Part shown: piece by piece, positions 1-11,011 of the stretch
How positions within the stretch are numbered: the stretch's first letter is position 1
How the letters are laid out: each line of letters begins with the position of its first letter
Assembly: GCA_944474755.1 (NCBI GenBank)
Contig: OX104112.1
Location: 54,324,774-54,388,773 of the forward strand
Direction of reading: 5' to 3'
Length of the DNA: 64,000 bases
Source: Limnoperna fortunei
Taxonomy: Eukaryota > Mollusca > Bivalvia > Mytilida > Modiolidae
Program-made: the position numbers and the translations under genes
Notes under the pieces: generated by a model
What the model saw: the letters and a program-made list of their open reading frames with translations, nothing else
What the model was told of the DNA's origin: nothing
The model's database searches: none

Positions 1-51
1 GTTATTTTTGGTGCATAAATAGGTTAGGACACTGTTTAGACGCAAGATCGT

Positions 52-420
52 TTGAAAAAATACACATGCTTTATAGGTGGAAATATCAATAATATTTTAC
101 TTTATGATAATAGGAGGTCATATCGGCTAACCGTTTTATTTGTAGAATTACAAAACCTTGTTATCATTTATGACATAGAGAGAATTCAAAAAATAATGTC
201 TAGGGTTCATAAATGGATACAGAAAGGAAATCTAACACAAAGAGAGTCTAAATATTTTGGTGATAATCAAAAAGTGATGAATGAAGAAGCCAACTTTACC
301 TGAATATAGGAACAATTCGAAGAAAAGCCCTATGGTTTTGAAAAAGTGTTCACACGAAATCGATTTCAACTTATTCTAAAATTCTTACACTTAGATAATC
401 ATGGCTGTAAATTAGTTTGA
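52..420 (+). pseudogene. piggyBac-like transposase relic, copy 1
   Basis: The first open stretch (52-303, non-ATG start) is not convincing on its own. The next reading frame, around 340-403, gives FTRNRFQLILKFLHLDNHG. This resembles the N-terminal part of the piggyBac DDE domain (DDE_Tnp_1_7), where an RNRF-x4-RFLH-like motif is typical. No catalytic aspartates follow: the frame stops just after and the rest is decayed. Two paralogous copies exist near 29.67 kb and 39.51 kb and share the damage, so the relic was dead before the block was duplicated. The assignment rests on this one motif and is tentative. Confidence 0.4.
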
Positions 421-618
421 TGAGGTTTATAGTCAGATTATTGCGGACTGGCAAAAAAAAAAATTAATCAATTTAAATTTATATGTAGATAGCGTTCCAA
501 ACTAAAAAGTCTTTCACCAATGACATGAAGGACAGTGTGAATTCGATATTAATGATATTAGTTATCACTATAATAATCATTCCTTTATACGCTAGTTTTA
601 CAATAAAGTCTTTTTAAT

Positions 619-760
619 ACTGAAGGAACTGTCAAAACAGACAATCCACAAATCACAGTCCGAGTAACCGGCAACTTCAGAACCAACAACCAAAAACACA
701 GTAACTACAGCAATGATCCTGACTTGGTACAGGCATTTCAAAAGAAATGTTGGGTTAAAC
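619..760 (+). repeat. Short dispersed element S, forward copy
   Basis: About 140 bp running from ACTGAAGGAACTGTC to TTGGGTTAAAC. The same sequence occurs in reverse orientation about 150-290 bp upstream of most TRIM start codons (10725, 22402, 31786, 58482). Forward copies also lie at 30236 and 40070. The family is unidentified. Its repeated association with the reverse transcriptase relic suggests a non-coding part of that retroelement, which is an inference. Confidence 0.7.
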
Positions 761-988
761 CGGGTTTTATGGCATGCTAAAACTCCCGCTTCCATTATGG
801 TAGTATTTGAGTTGGTTAGTTAATTAAAAGGGGTAGATATCATATATCACTAGTCAATACAGGTGTATCCAACAATCATCGTAGCATATCCACTGTACAC
901 TGACACACTGACATAGAACGACCGCATTAGCTTTTGATTAAGATTAAGAGAAAAGATTATGGATAACAGTTCTTAAAAATACTAAATA

Positions 989-2539
989 CTAGAATTAACA
1001 TGACAGACTTTTAATATTACATTCGATTGGATTTGTGTTATTAATTTATTTTATTGTTGTGTGTTTGTACTTGGATACTTGGAATATTTTCTTATATAAG
1101 GTAGGCCATTTTAATTTTCAATATACTATATACTGTATGTCGTTTTGACACATAGAAACTATACACACACAGTTAGACATTTTTTAAAGTTTAATTCCAC
1201 ATACATTTGAAACTTTATTATTTTTTTTTACTTTTTGACAGTACATACATTTATTTTTTTGTTTAGTTAAATGGTACTTGGTACAACTTAGGCATACTGA
1301 CAGTATCGTTGATTGATTTGGTATTTAGCTACACGTTATAGTCCATACCGAGTTACAGTACTTTACATATAACAGACGTTTAACAAAGTTAAATTTTTGC
1401 TTTTTGGTATGCAGTTATAGTATATAGTACTTCATTACTTAGTGCACACATGCATAGGTAATAGGATATAGTTTACAATTTATAATTTTCTCTCATAATT
1501 GTATACAGAGATAGTTAGCTACAACTAATGGTTTTATTATACCATTATTGATAGAGGTTATATTGATGTAAACACAAATACAATATTTTTGTGTATAGGT
1601 AGAGCCACATATTTTGTATCTGTAATTATTTTTATGTTCTGATGTATTGATTTATCGATACTTAGTTGATCAAATAGTTTGCTTTTGATCACATTTATTT
1701 TTAAACACATTCATACTTTTAATCAATGTGCATTTTTTTCATTGCACATGGTGTTGGTTAGAGTGAGTTTAGTATAAGTTCGAATTCATAGTACTAATAT
1801 CGCACAACTATTTTATTTCTTAAATCTGGACTTCTAGATAAGACTTGACCAGTGTAGTTGACAGTTGATAGTTCGTATTTCTGTGTTAAGTATTTATAGT
1901 CCTTGTGATAACTTGTCATTAGTTAAGTCTCTTGGTTTGTCATTTGAGGTTGTTCACATTGATTGAATCTAGCTACATACAGCATACAAGTAACTTGGTA
2001 TTACTCAAGGTTGTTCTTGAGTACATATCTTATACATAATTTTGAAACTGATATTGGGGAAATATATTGTTTTTTTTATTTATCCTTTGAAAGTGAAGTA
2101 AAGTTGAAAAGAACTTTGACATTTTGTCAAATATATTAACGTGGTTTTACTTGGTAAAGCCTTACACATATACAAGTTTCATTTGGTGATTGCTTGTTAT
2201 AATTTTGTAAATTAAATTGTTTTAATTTGTATTATTGAGTATGTTTGAGTATTAATATCACGTTTTTGTTTCTGAGGACATTGCACTTAGTCACATAATA
2301 TTTACATAGTATATTTGAAATAAAAGAGTTGTACATTTAAGACATCTTTGCTTAGTAAAACATTTTTGTTTGTAGATTACCACCGAACGTCTCTTGTAGT
2401 CGTTTGTTTTCTTGCGACATATCGGCAAAGTACTCGAACAGGTAATTGATATTTAGTTTCTTTTGTACTAGACACATTTGATTTATTTAGGGTTTGTATA
2501 TATAGAATTTAATTATGGATCAGTTGTACATTTGCTTAC
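989..2539. other. Non-coding leader upstream of the gypsy pol region
   Basis: Very AT-rich, with no long ORF and no gag-like reading frame; an in-frame TAA lies at 2510-2512. I looked for a match to the region after the pol end (7098 onwards) that would reveal an LTR pair and found none. A possible splice acceptor (TTTTGTTTGTAG, ending near 2375) and donor (CAG/GTAATT near 2440) could bracket a small exon, but this is weak. The left end at about 988 is where the block becomes unlike its duplicates, so this leader is probably part of the insertion. Confidence 0.45.
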
Positions 2540-3769
2540 ATGAACCAACAGCAGACTAAAGATACAACCAGCCTAGTAGTAGTAGGAACCAATAATGAAG
2601 TTACTGTGAAGGTCAACAATAACCGAGCACTAGCACTTTTGGATACTGGATCAACCGTTAGTACAATTGGTGAATCCTTTTACAGGCAGTACATCAGTGA
2701 TGAAGCCATTCATCAGTTAGATAAGATTCTCAACATCGAGTGTGCAGACGGCCAGCAGTTACCATATCTTGGTTACATTACAGTAGATTTGGAGTTACCT
2801 GGTTCGTCGACAGCTGATGTACCAATCCAGTGCATTTTACTAGTAGTTCCAGACAGTACCTACAACAAGAGTGTTCCGTTGCTTCTTGGTACCAATGTCT
2901 TGACCGCAGCAATGACAGATGTCAAACAAAGATTTGGACCACGATTTCTCCAGAATGCAGAGCTACACACTCCTTGGTATTTGACGTTTAGATGCCTACT
3001 ACGAGAGGGAGAACTGCATAAGAGATCCAACAGACTTGCCATCATACAGTGTGCAGAAGGAAAGACCATCAGGATACCACCTAACAGAGATGTTATTATA
3101 CAGGGATACATGGACCACGAACTACCTTACCATCCAGTTTGTGGATTGTTACAGTCAACACCACGAGCGGCCATACCTTCTGATTTGGATGTAGCACCAT
3201 CACTGATATCTTATCAGTATGGAAGTAATGGAGTTATACCAGTCCACATAAGCAACGTTACAACAAGAACAGTAACAGTGTCACCGAATGCCATACTCTG
3301 CGAATTACAACCAGTCTCAGTTACTAACATCGAGATACCAGAGGAATATGAGCAAGAAGCATGGAATCAAGTTACATTTCCGAAAGATACATTGACAGCG
3401 GATCAGCTTGAGAAGGCCAAACAATTACTACATCAGTTCAGAGATGTTTTCAGCAGATCAGATACGGACATTGGCCATACAACAGCCGTCAAACACAGGA
3501 TTGATTTAATAGCAGAGAGACCATTTAAACAGAAACATCGAGGTATCCCACCAGCATTGTTTGATGAAGTTAGAAGCCATCTACAACAGCTACTAGCAGC
3601 AGGGATTATAAGACGATCACATTCCCCATGGTCTTCTAACGTGGAACTTGTCAGAAAGAAAGATAATAAGCTTCGTATGTGTGTGGACTATAGGCAGCTA
3701 AACAGCATTACCATTAAAGATTCCTACGCTCTACCTAGAAGTGAAGAGATTCTGGGTGCCGTTTCATAA
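2540..3769 (+). pseudogene. gypsy protease and N-terminal reverse transcriptase
   Basis: Residues 30-45 hold the retropepsin active site (LALLDTGSTVSTI), with catalytic Asp in DTG. The middle of the 409 codons is the linker region usual in mollusc gypsy elements. From about residue 300 (HRIDL, then SPWSS and LRMCVDYRQLNS) the fingers and palm of the reverse transcriptase begin. The frame ends at 3769 only because a MITE inserted after the codons for EEIL brings in a stop. The start is the first ATG after an in-frame TAA. A true gag-pol junction is missing, so this ATG may not be a natural start. Confidence 0.88.
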
Positions 3770-3860
3770 AGCGATCGTTAGCTTAACGTGCACGTTATCC
3801 CATTTAAATTGCATGGGATAACGAGCACGTTAATTAGCGATCGCTTTATGAAACGGCACC
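3755..3860. mobile_element. 106-bp palindromic MITE inserted in pol
   Basis: The element is almost one perfect inverted repeat. It starts GGTGCCGTTTCATAAAGC and ends with the complement GCTTTATGAAACGGCACC. It is flanked by the 3-bp direct repeat CTG (3752-3754 and 3861-3863). Deleting the element and one CTG restores the reverse transcriptase frame (ILDALGG), so this is a clean insertion. A 3-bp target duplication fits PIF/Harbinger-type elements, though CTG is not their usual TWA, so the superfamily is open. It has no coding capacity. Confidence 0.88.
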
Positions 3861-3863
3861 CTG

Positions 3864-4421
3864 GATGCACTTGGAGGGAACAATTACTTTACTGTACTAG
3901 ACATGAAAAGTGGTTACCATCAAGTAGAAGTAGAAGAGACTCATAAAGCCAGAACAGCTTTCACCGTTGGACCTTTGGGTTTTTATGAATTCAATCGTCT
4001 ACCATTTGGGTTGGTTAACAGTCCAGCAACATACCAAAAACTTATGGAAGAAATACTTGGAGACCTACACTTGGATATATGTTTTATTTATCTAGACGAC
4101 CTGATAATCTTTTCCAAGACATACGGAGAACATCTTGAGAGACTACAACGAGTACTCCAGAGACTGAGACCGAAGAAGTGTGTTTTCTTTCAAGATAAAG
4201 TAAGATATATTGGACACATAGTCTCTAAGGATGGAATTTCACCGGATCCCGACAAGATTGCCAAAGTGATAAATTGGCCTCGACCCACAACACCTGAAGA
4301 AGTGCGAAGTTTTCTCGGATTCGTTGGATACTATCGAAAGTTTGTTAAGGAATTTTCGAAAATTGCCAGACCACTAACTGATCTGATGCCTGCACCCAAA
4401 AGGTCTAGCAAACGAAGATGA
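3864..4421 (+). pseudogene. gypsy reverse transcriptase, C-terminal part
   Basis: The frame carries FTVLDMKSGYHQVEV and the catalytic box YLDD at about 4090-4101, then LGFVGYYRKFVKEF of the connection region. Compared with the usual layout, the stretch between LQRVLQRLR and PKKC is several residues short, which looks like an in-frame deletion in the palm or thumb. The frame ends at an in-frame TGA (4419-4421), after which the same frame continues into RNase H. The protein could not be made without readthrough. Confidence 0.9.
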
Positions 4422-5900
4422 AAGACTCCAACGAGTACATCATGGATTTCGGATGAAAGACAAGAAAACGCTTTCCAGACATTGAAGACCCAGCTTGCTT
4501 CTCCACCCATTCTTGGTTATCCACGTTACAGCGAACCTTTCGAGCTGCATACAGACGCATCTATGATAGGACTTGGAGCTGTCTTATATCAGGAACAAGA
4601 TGGAAATAAAAGAGTTATCGCCTATGCCAGTAGAGGTTTAAGCAAAACAGAAAGGAACTATCCAGTCCACAAATTGGAATTCCTGGCACTTAAGTGGGCA
4701 ATAACCGAGAAATTTCACGACTACTTATATGGAAACACCTTTACAGTATATACTGACAACAACCCAGTGACTTACGTTTTAACTACAGCTAAACTTGATG
4801 CCACAGGACATCGATGGATTGCAGCTTTGTCATCCTACAACTTTAATATCATCTATCGACCAGGGATTAACAACGCCGATGCAGATGCACTTTCCAGACT
4901 GCCAGAATTACTTGGACGTGGCATCACATCCAACATTGCTGTAGACTCTGTGAAAGCCATTTGTAATCTGCAACACGTAACACCCTATGTCCAGACGTTA
5001 TCGATGATAACTATGGAATCCTGCGATGACCAGCGTTTACCATCTCAGCATCTTGTTGACATCAAAGCTGAACATAGGAGAGATGATATAGTAAAGGAAT
5101 GGATTTATTGGGTAGAACAACACCAAAAACCATCAAAAGACAGACTTGAACGTATACCATGTAACAGCTGGTTTTTAAACAACTATGAGAAGTTCAAGAT
5201 ACACAATGGATCACTTTATAGGAATGTCGACATAGATGGACAACAGATACAACAGCTTGTATTACCTGAAGCTTGTATTTCAAAAGTTTTAACAGCTCTA
5301 CATGACGATATGGGTCACCAAGGACGAGATAAAACTTTATCACTGGTGAGAGACAGATTTGCATGGTACGGAATGACAAGAGATGTTGAGGAATGGATCA
5401 ATCAATGTCACAGATGTATCTGTCGCAAGTGTCCAACCAACGAAAGAGCGCCTTTGATTCACGTCGAGACGACTCAACCACTGGAACTTGTTTGTATGGA
5501 TTACCTGTCATTTGAGAAGTCGAAAGGTGGATATGAAAACATACTTGTCGTCACCGATCACTTCACTCGTTACGCTTGTGTCATTCCAACACGTAATCAG
5601 ACAGCCAAGACAACAGCTGATGCATTCTTCAATAACTTCGTTGTTTACTATGGATTACCAGAGAGGAGACACTCCGATCAAGGAGCCAACTTTGGTTCAA
5701 AGATCATTAAAGAACTGTGTAACATCACTGGTATGACCAAGTCGAGAACAACACCGTACCATCCAATGGGAAATGGAATGCCGGAAAGATTCAATAGAAC
5801 ATTACTAAGTATGTTAGGGACATTGGAAAATACTCAAAAGAAAGATTGGAAGTCCCATGTTGCCGGTTTAGTCCATGCATACAACTGCACACGACAGTAA
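4422..5900 (+). pseudogene. gypsy RNase H and integrase
   Basis: RNase H motifs appear in order: ELHTDAS, then KLEFLALKWAI, then VYTDNNPVTYV. The integrase follows with an HHCC-type finger (GHQGRDKT to CHRCICRKC) and a DDE core: VCMDY, RHSDQGANFG and PERFNRTL supply the D, D and E. This is the best preserved part, with one long open frame (4482-5900). It ends at a TAA just after YNCTRQ. Read through, the same frame continues with [17 protein letters not shown], typical of the integrase C-terminal region, so the stop is a lesion. Confidence 0.92.
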
Positions 5901-6492
5901 ACAACAGGATTCTCGCCATACTTTTTGATGTTTGGAAGACACCCGAAACTTCCAATCGACATTGCCTTCGGATTGGGAGAGAATGAGCTAGGATAAAGTG
6001 ACAACAACTAAGTATGCTGAGAACATGCAGGACAAACTACGGAAGGCCTATGATTTGGCGTCTAGAAATATTTCATCTGCACAGAAACGACAGAAGTCCG
6101 GATATGACCAACGAGTGAAAGGAGCTGTTTTGCACCCCGGAGACAGAGTCTTAGTCAAGATAGTTGCCTTCGAGGGGAAGCATAAACTTGCAGATAGGTG
6201 GGAAGAAGAACCGTACCGGATTGTTAGTCAGCCTAACGATAGAATACCCGTGTATGTGGTTCAGAGGGAGGACGGCGGAGGAAGAAAAAAGACTCTGCAT
6301 CGGAATCTTCTTTTGCCTTTAGGAAATCTGCCAATTGATGATAAACAGAGACGTCCTGCGCCCAGGCGGAATAGGAAAAGTGTGAAGCCTGTGGTACAAA
6401 CGACGAAGTCTGACATGGATAGTGAGAATAGGACCACTGAAGAGGGATCAGACGAGGAGTCGGAGCAGGAGTACACAGGACACCACTGACAG
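5901..6492 (+). pseudogene. gypsy integrase C-terminal region
   Basis: After a frame change between 5900 and 5998 the sequence encodes KRQKSGYDQRV, then GDRVLVK, then HKLADRWEEEPYRIV. These are the usual C-terminal integrase signatures, with the last corresponding to the GPY/F module. A basic and proline-rich tail follows. The 5998 start is only where the ORF opens, not a real initiation site. Confidence 0.8.
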
Positions 6493-7070
6493 TGATGTGC
6501 CAACTGTGGAAAGACGGGAGGAAGAAACTCTTGGTTTCTCTGGTGACGACCATGATGGAGCCAAGAGTAGAGATGAACAGGGCACTGGTTTAGAAAGGGA
6601 CGCTTTTCCTGTGGATAGAAAGAATTCTACAGAACCAACCCTTGTTAGTGATTTGGAACCAGTTGCAGCGACTGCTCAGGATGCAGAAGCCAGGTCTTCT
6701 GACCATGATGAGAATGAGAGTGCGCCAACTGAACCATCACTGGAGGCAGACGAACCCACCACGCCTAGAGCTCCGCCGATAGACAGACAACAGAGAAGGA
6801 GAAGGATATTACCGACACCGCCACGAGATTCGCCAGTGAAACCTCAAAGAGAAAGAAGACCACCTAAATATCTTGAGGACTATATCTAAACAAGCAACCC
6901 AGCAACACAATCCAGACTGGTTGATGAAAATCCACTGGTTAGAGTCACAAGCAGAGAAAGGACATTTTAAAGGATTAGAGAACCATATTGGACATCATGC
7001 GGTCGAGCAACTGATATGCCTTGCCAAGGATGGCACGTTCTTGTTCCGCAGGGGAGGAGAATGTAAATGA
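6422..7070 (+). pseudogene. gypsy 3' tail ORFs
   Basis: Two short overlapping frames (6422-6889 and 6873-7070) extend the pol end in other phases. The first is acidic, then rich in R and P, like the low-complexity C-terminus of mollusc gypsy polyproteins. The second ends LAKDGTFLFRRGGECK, which I take to be the last coding piece because a purine-rich stretch follows directly. Frameshifts separate all these pieces. No envelope-like features (signal peptide, transmembrane segment) are visible. Confidence 0.6.
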
Positions 7071-7088
7071 CGTGGAAGTCATTTTGCC

Positions 7089-7100
7089 GACAGGGGGGTA
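7089..7100 (+). other. Candidate polypurine tract
   Basis: The run GACAGGGGGGTA lies just after the last pol codons, where the plus-strand priming tract of an LTR element would be. If correct, the 3' LTR would start at about 7098. No matching 5' LTR was found, so this rests on position and composition only. Confidence 0.35.
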
Positions 7101-8318
7101 TTTATTTTGTATTGTATTTGAATTGTAGAAATACATGGATTATTTAATATTTGATTTAATAAAGTATTTATAATTGCACTAGAAGTTGACGAGTTAATTT
7201 ATTTTGAAAACTATCCCCAATGAACAGTTTTGTTCTAGAAAAATCTACAATACGAGTATTTTTACTTTTATTGCGCATTAAAAATTTACATAAAAATAAG
7301 GGGGAATTATTAAACTACTTCTATTGTCCAGTTGAGCTATTGGCGCGTTTTGTGAGTAGTTTTTGTAAAATTTGTCAGATAGATCGGACATATTGATGCA
7401 GAAGGAAGCATGTTATTTCTTGTCAACATTTTTGTATAGTTATGATGACAACTTGACTTTGACTTTAAGTTTATTTCTTTCTAATATTTTCTTCTTTAAT
7501 AATTTTGCACAGTTTCAGTAAGATAACAATTTCTTGAGCATTTGCTCACCTGTGTGATCGAATAGTAAGATCAATATTTTATACCAATATCAGAAGAACA
7601 GTTTTTACACATTTATATATTAGTCCAAAAGTATTGTTAGTTATAAAGTATAGCTAACAGCGATAGTATAAATGAAATAAATATGTGGCGAAATTATAAT
7701 TTAAGAAGTACAATTTGAATCGTAATTACGTAATTCATAATTGCGTCGTTTTTATATTTTTATCTTGTTTATGTATACATATTTCTATTATGATGTGTAC
7801 TTGAACACCCTTAGAAAGAGTATTTATTTGTGTATATTTTGTTTGTAGGATTTGATAGATTTATAAACAGAAATCAAATCCATTACCAGTAAAGTGTTTC
7901 GCTCCACAAGTGGTATGTGTTATATATTTACCTATGTAATAAAGTAAGGAGTTATTTCCCTTGAACTTGTATTTTTATTCAAATATTTTCTAGACTTCAA
8001 AAAGTCTGAAATGTTTCAAGTTCTTTACAATAATACGTTAGTAAAAGCTTGCACACTGTATAAACAGCTATGTGTATCGTTAATTTGTTTTATATTATGA
8101 AGTTTTAGTAAATTATGTTGTAATTCTATACCGACTGATAATTTAATACATCAAATAATAATTGGTAATATTGTACACCGTAACATTGTTAAATACATTT
8201 ACTTTATAATACTTTATCATTGCATCTAGTTAAAAAGTTGTTATTGTTATTTCAGAGATGCATAATAAAACTAGAAAATAAAAGAACCTTCTGTTGTTGT
8301 TTTAAGCATGAAACCCGG
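7101..8318. other. Non-coding 3' flank of the gypsy element
   Basis: AT-rich with no credible ORF. It includes a small hairpin (GGATTTGA near 7850 pairing with TCAAATCC near 7880) and an AATAAAGTAAGG polyadenylation-like signal near 7938. Similarity to the duplicated units resumes at about 8318, at the AAAACGCT shared with 31112. This fixes the right edge of the inserted or replaced segment. Confidence 0.5.
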
Positions 8319-9144
8319 TCTATTACAATAAAACGCTGCTTTTTCAAGGAAAACGGAAAGAGACGATTTAAATACTTAGTAATTAGTCATGACAGAACTA
8401 CTTCTTCATCAATGACTCTAAATCGAATACTTAATATACGGAAGACCAAATCTGTCACATGTTAGAATTTCTGATTGACAAAATATTCGTCATGTTTGCG
8501 GGACATGTTTTTCAACAGACTGTTGGTATTCCAATGGGTACTAATTGTGCTCCTCTCCTCTCCATTCTGTTTTTGCACTCTTATGAGGTTGAGTTCCTAA
8601 AAGGCCTACTGAGGAAGAAAGAAAAGACACTGGCCCAGACCTTTAATTTAACATTCTGCTATATTGATGATGTTTTGTCCCTCAACAATGCTAAATGTGG
8701 TGACTATTTACATTCAATTTACCCTAGCGAGTTTGAAATTAAAGACACCACCAGTACACTAAGGTAAGCTTCTTACTTAGACCTTCTTCTAGAAATAGAC
8801 TCAGGAAAACTACTAACTGGACTCTACGACAAACGTGATGACTTCAACTTTCCATTGTCAACTTCCCGCTCATCGAAAGCAACATTCCAGCAGCTCCAGC
8901 GTAAGGTGTGTACATTTCAAAACTTATACGTTATTCTAGATCCTGCGATCGATATTCAGATTTTCTAGACCGATCTCTGATGTTGACTGCTAAACTACTC
9001 AAACAAGGGTATGCTGTACCTAGGTTGATGTTATCTCTCCAGAAGTTCTATGGTCGTCACCATGACTTAATTGATCGTTATGGGAAATCAATGTGTAGTG
9101 TTTCCTATTCCTTGATTGGAATTTTCCCTAGACATGACGAATAA
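8319..9144 (+). pseudogene. YIDD reverse transcriptase relic, copy 1
   Basis: Three pieces in shifting frames give FFKENGKRRFKYLVISHD, GIPMGTNCAPLL and FCYIDDVLSLNN (YIDD at about 8660), then YLDLLLEIDSG, LYDKRDDFNFP and KFYGRHHDLIDRYG. This is the conserved order of a reverse transcriptase family common in bivalve genomes. I place it near Penelope-like elements without certainty. The N-terminal part seen at 30.7 kb and 40.4 kb is missing here, replaced by the gypsy insertion. Frameshifts make it non-functional. Confidence 0.82.
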
Positions 9145-10724
9145 GTAACTCAAAGGGTGTCTAATTAGAGGTAAGCGCTGCTGACTTGTCTTATCGCACT
9201 TCAGGCGACATTTTGTACTTTCAGTCTTATGTCCGTAACAACGTATTAAATCGAGTCTGCTGTTAATACTAATATAAACTTGTTATTATGTAAATCAGCG
9301 TTTGCATCCTAAATTTTGGAGTAAATTAACACATTTAGGTACGAAGATAGAGATGCATTTTTGCTGTCACAAAATACAATTTTAACCGTTTATAGCTAAT
9401 GTTTCGCGTTTCTTGATATCAGTCTAAAACGTTGCAAATAAAGATCTGAAACGGCCAAGTGGCAGCATAAAACATTAAATCAAACCTTATTTACCAGATA
9501 CATGTAATATCCTTGCTATCTTTGCATATACAAAATAAAAAAATTTCAAATTATGGAATTTTCGGCTCATGGAATATAAATCCTAGGCCGTAAATATGAC
9601 ATTATACACCTTGTCTAAGACTGGACTAACATGTAATATTCAAGCGGCTGGTTACCAGATTTAACATATTACAAAAATGAATCCTTATTGTGGTTGTTTC
9701 TTTTTATAAGCTACCTAACCATGATGTCATACAGACTTCGATACTGTCATGCACAGAAAAAATTTAGATTTTGAATGGGCTGAATCATCAGCCCACTGGC
9801 ACTAAAGGGTACCTAACTCTGTGTCGATGATCGGCTCTGTGGCATAGAACTCGTAAAACCCATTCAGTCAGTGTTTCACATTGTATTATAAAACAGTGAT
9901 GTTACTACAGTTCCTATTATTTATTTAAGACAAAAATTCGCACATTGATGTTATTAACACGGATTGTGATCAGAGTGTGAATATTTGGGTTCATGAAACC
10001 CTTTTTCTGCATCCTGTAAGCACGGTACATATCGAATCTTAAAAAGAAATCATGCTATTGTTTCTGCGCATTTTCGTTAACGTTATTGTTTTTTATTTCG
10101 TTAATAATCATGGGCTTTTTTGATAGACACAAGGTGACTTTAAAAGTAAAAATGCCATTTCAGAGTCTTGAAGAATTGGGAATATGTTTCTTATGTGCAA
10201 CTTAATCAGAACTGCCGTTTTTCGGGGGTAATAGGAATAAGGTACTGTAAAGACATTTTTGTTTTCGCAAACTATATCTTTTTAAAAAAATAAAATATCC
10301 ATTTTCCCCATGAAAATATTTAAATTCTCTTTTGAAACATTAGTTATATGATCCCCGTGGTTAGCATAATGTACTATAAAATTAAACATAAAATCGATTC
10401 TTGAGATTTCAAAAAATTATATTTGTTTGGGCATTTAAATTCCATTCAGAATACATTTTACATCTATATGGGATCAATGACGGCATTTGTATTTAACTGT
10501 TTAAATGTCGATCAATACATGTTTTAGAATAGACTATAGGGATAATAAAAATTTAATCAACCATCCCTTCACCGCCCATAGAAATCAAAACTGATTCTCG
10601 CCTACGTTTTCTGAAAATTTGATTCTAGGTTAAATTTGTTTAATGCATGTATGACTTTTAAAAGTATACAAATGTTAATGTGGAAAGTATAATGTACGAA
10701 AGTAATATAAAATCGATACTGTTT
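9145..10724. repeat. Spacer between RT relic and TRIM upstream block
   Basis: No gene seen. The stretch matches 41510-43110 over most of its length, including the small hairpin GGGCTGAATCATCAGCCC at about 9777. The part from about 10376 recurs at 22037, 31418, 42930 and 58134 in front of other TRIM copies. It is therefore the distal 5' flank that travels with the TRIM gene. Confidence 0.7.
10704..10712 (+). promoter_or_regulatory. Possible TATA-like box upstream of T1
   Basis: AATATAAAATCGAT about 300 bp before the T1 start is kept in front of T3 and T4 (near 22382 and 31765), changed in T7 and deleted in T5. Its place next to element S and before a conserved 5' leader would suit a core promoter. 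There is no direct evidence of transcription start. Confidence 0.25.
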
Positions 10725-10866
10725 GTTTAACCCACAATTTCTTTTGAAATACCTGTACCAAGTCAGGACCATTCCTGTAGTTACTAAATTTTTCGTTGTT
10801 GAGTTTGCCGGTTTCTCGGACTTGGATTGTGGATTGTCGTTTTTTGACAGTTTCCCCGGTGTTCGG
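10725..10866 (-). repeat. Element S upstream of T1 (reverse)
   Basis: Reverse complement of the element at 619-760. It sits in the proposed 5' leader or proximal promoter of T1, ending about 145 bp before the ATG. The same placement is seen for T3 (22402-22542), T4 (31786-31929) and T7 (58482-58621), and a remnant remains before T5 (about 43126-43164). Confidence 0.7.
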
Positions 10867-11011
10867 TATTTTTGTATTGCCTTCATTTACAATTTACGGA
10901 AAACTTTAATGTTTCTTTCGAAATCGATTTCAAAACAATAACAGTGGAGACAAGCTTACAAAATAACCTATTCAGAACAGAAACTGTACATACCAGATTA
11001 CTCGTGCAAAA

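Larger units (their letters stand above)
1..988. repeat. Duplicated block P, copy 1
   Basis: This stretch is nearly the same as 29620-30600 and 39460-40260. The window therefore starts inside a repeated unit. Homology to the other copies ends at about 988, where they continue with sequence leading into a reverse transcriptase relic and this copy switches to unrelated sequence. The block holds a piggyBac-like relic and a short dispersed element, listed separately. Nothing in it looks like a functional gene. Confidence 0.85.
2540..7097 (+). mobile_element. Ty3/gypsy-type retrotransposon pol region, decayed
   Basis: Protease, reverse transcriptase, RNase H, integrase zinc finger, integrase core and a GPY/F-like C-terminal region follow in the standard Ty3/gypsy order. 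A 106-bp MITE, an in-frame TGA at 4419-4421, a TAA at about 5898-5900 and later frameshifts break the frame. Removing the 109 bp of MITE plus target duplication puts 2540 and 3903 back in one frame. No gag and no LTR pair were recognised. The element lies inside the duplicated unit: the paralogous positions at 30.6 and 40.3 kb have about 500 bp of other sequence instead. Confidence 0.9.

Noticed and set aside
2371..2445. Small spliced exon in the gypsy leader
   Set aside because: Only an acceptor-like and a donor-like string; no reading frame or conservation to support it.
6233..6553. Minus-strand ORFs under the gypsy tail
   Set aside because: Shadow frames of the plus-strand coding sequence, with no independent support.
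989..8318. LTR pair for the gypsy element
   Set aside because: I compared the leader with the region after the polypurine-like tract and found no shared stretch long enough to call.
9770..9800. GGGCTGAATCATCAGCCC as a hammerhead or terminator
   Set aside because: A simple hairpin without the conserved GAAA core, present in a non-transcribed-looking spacer.
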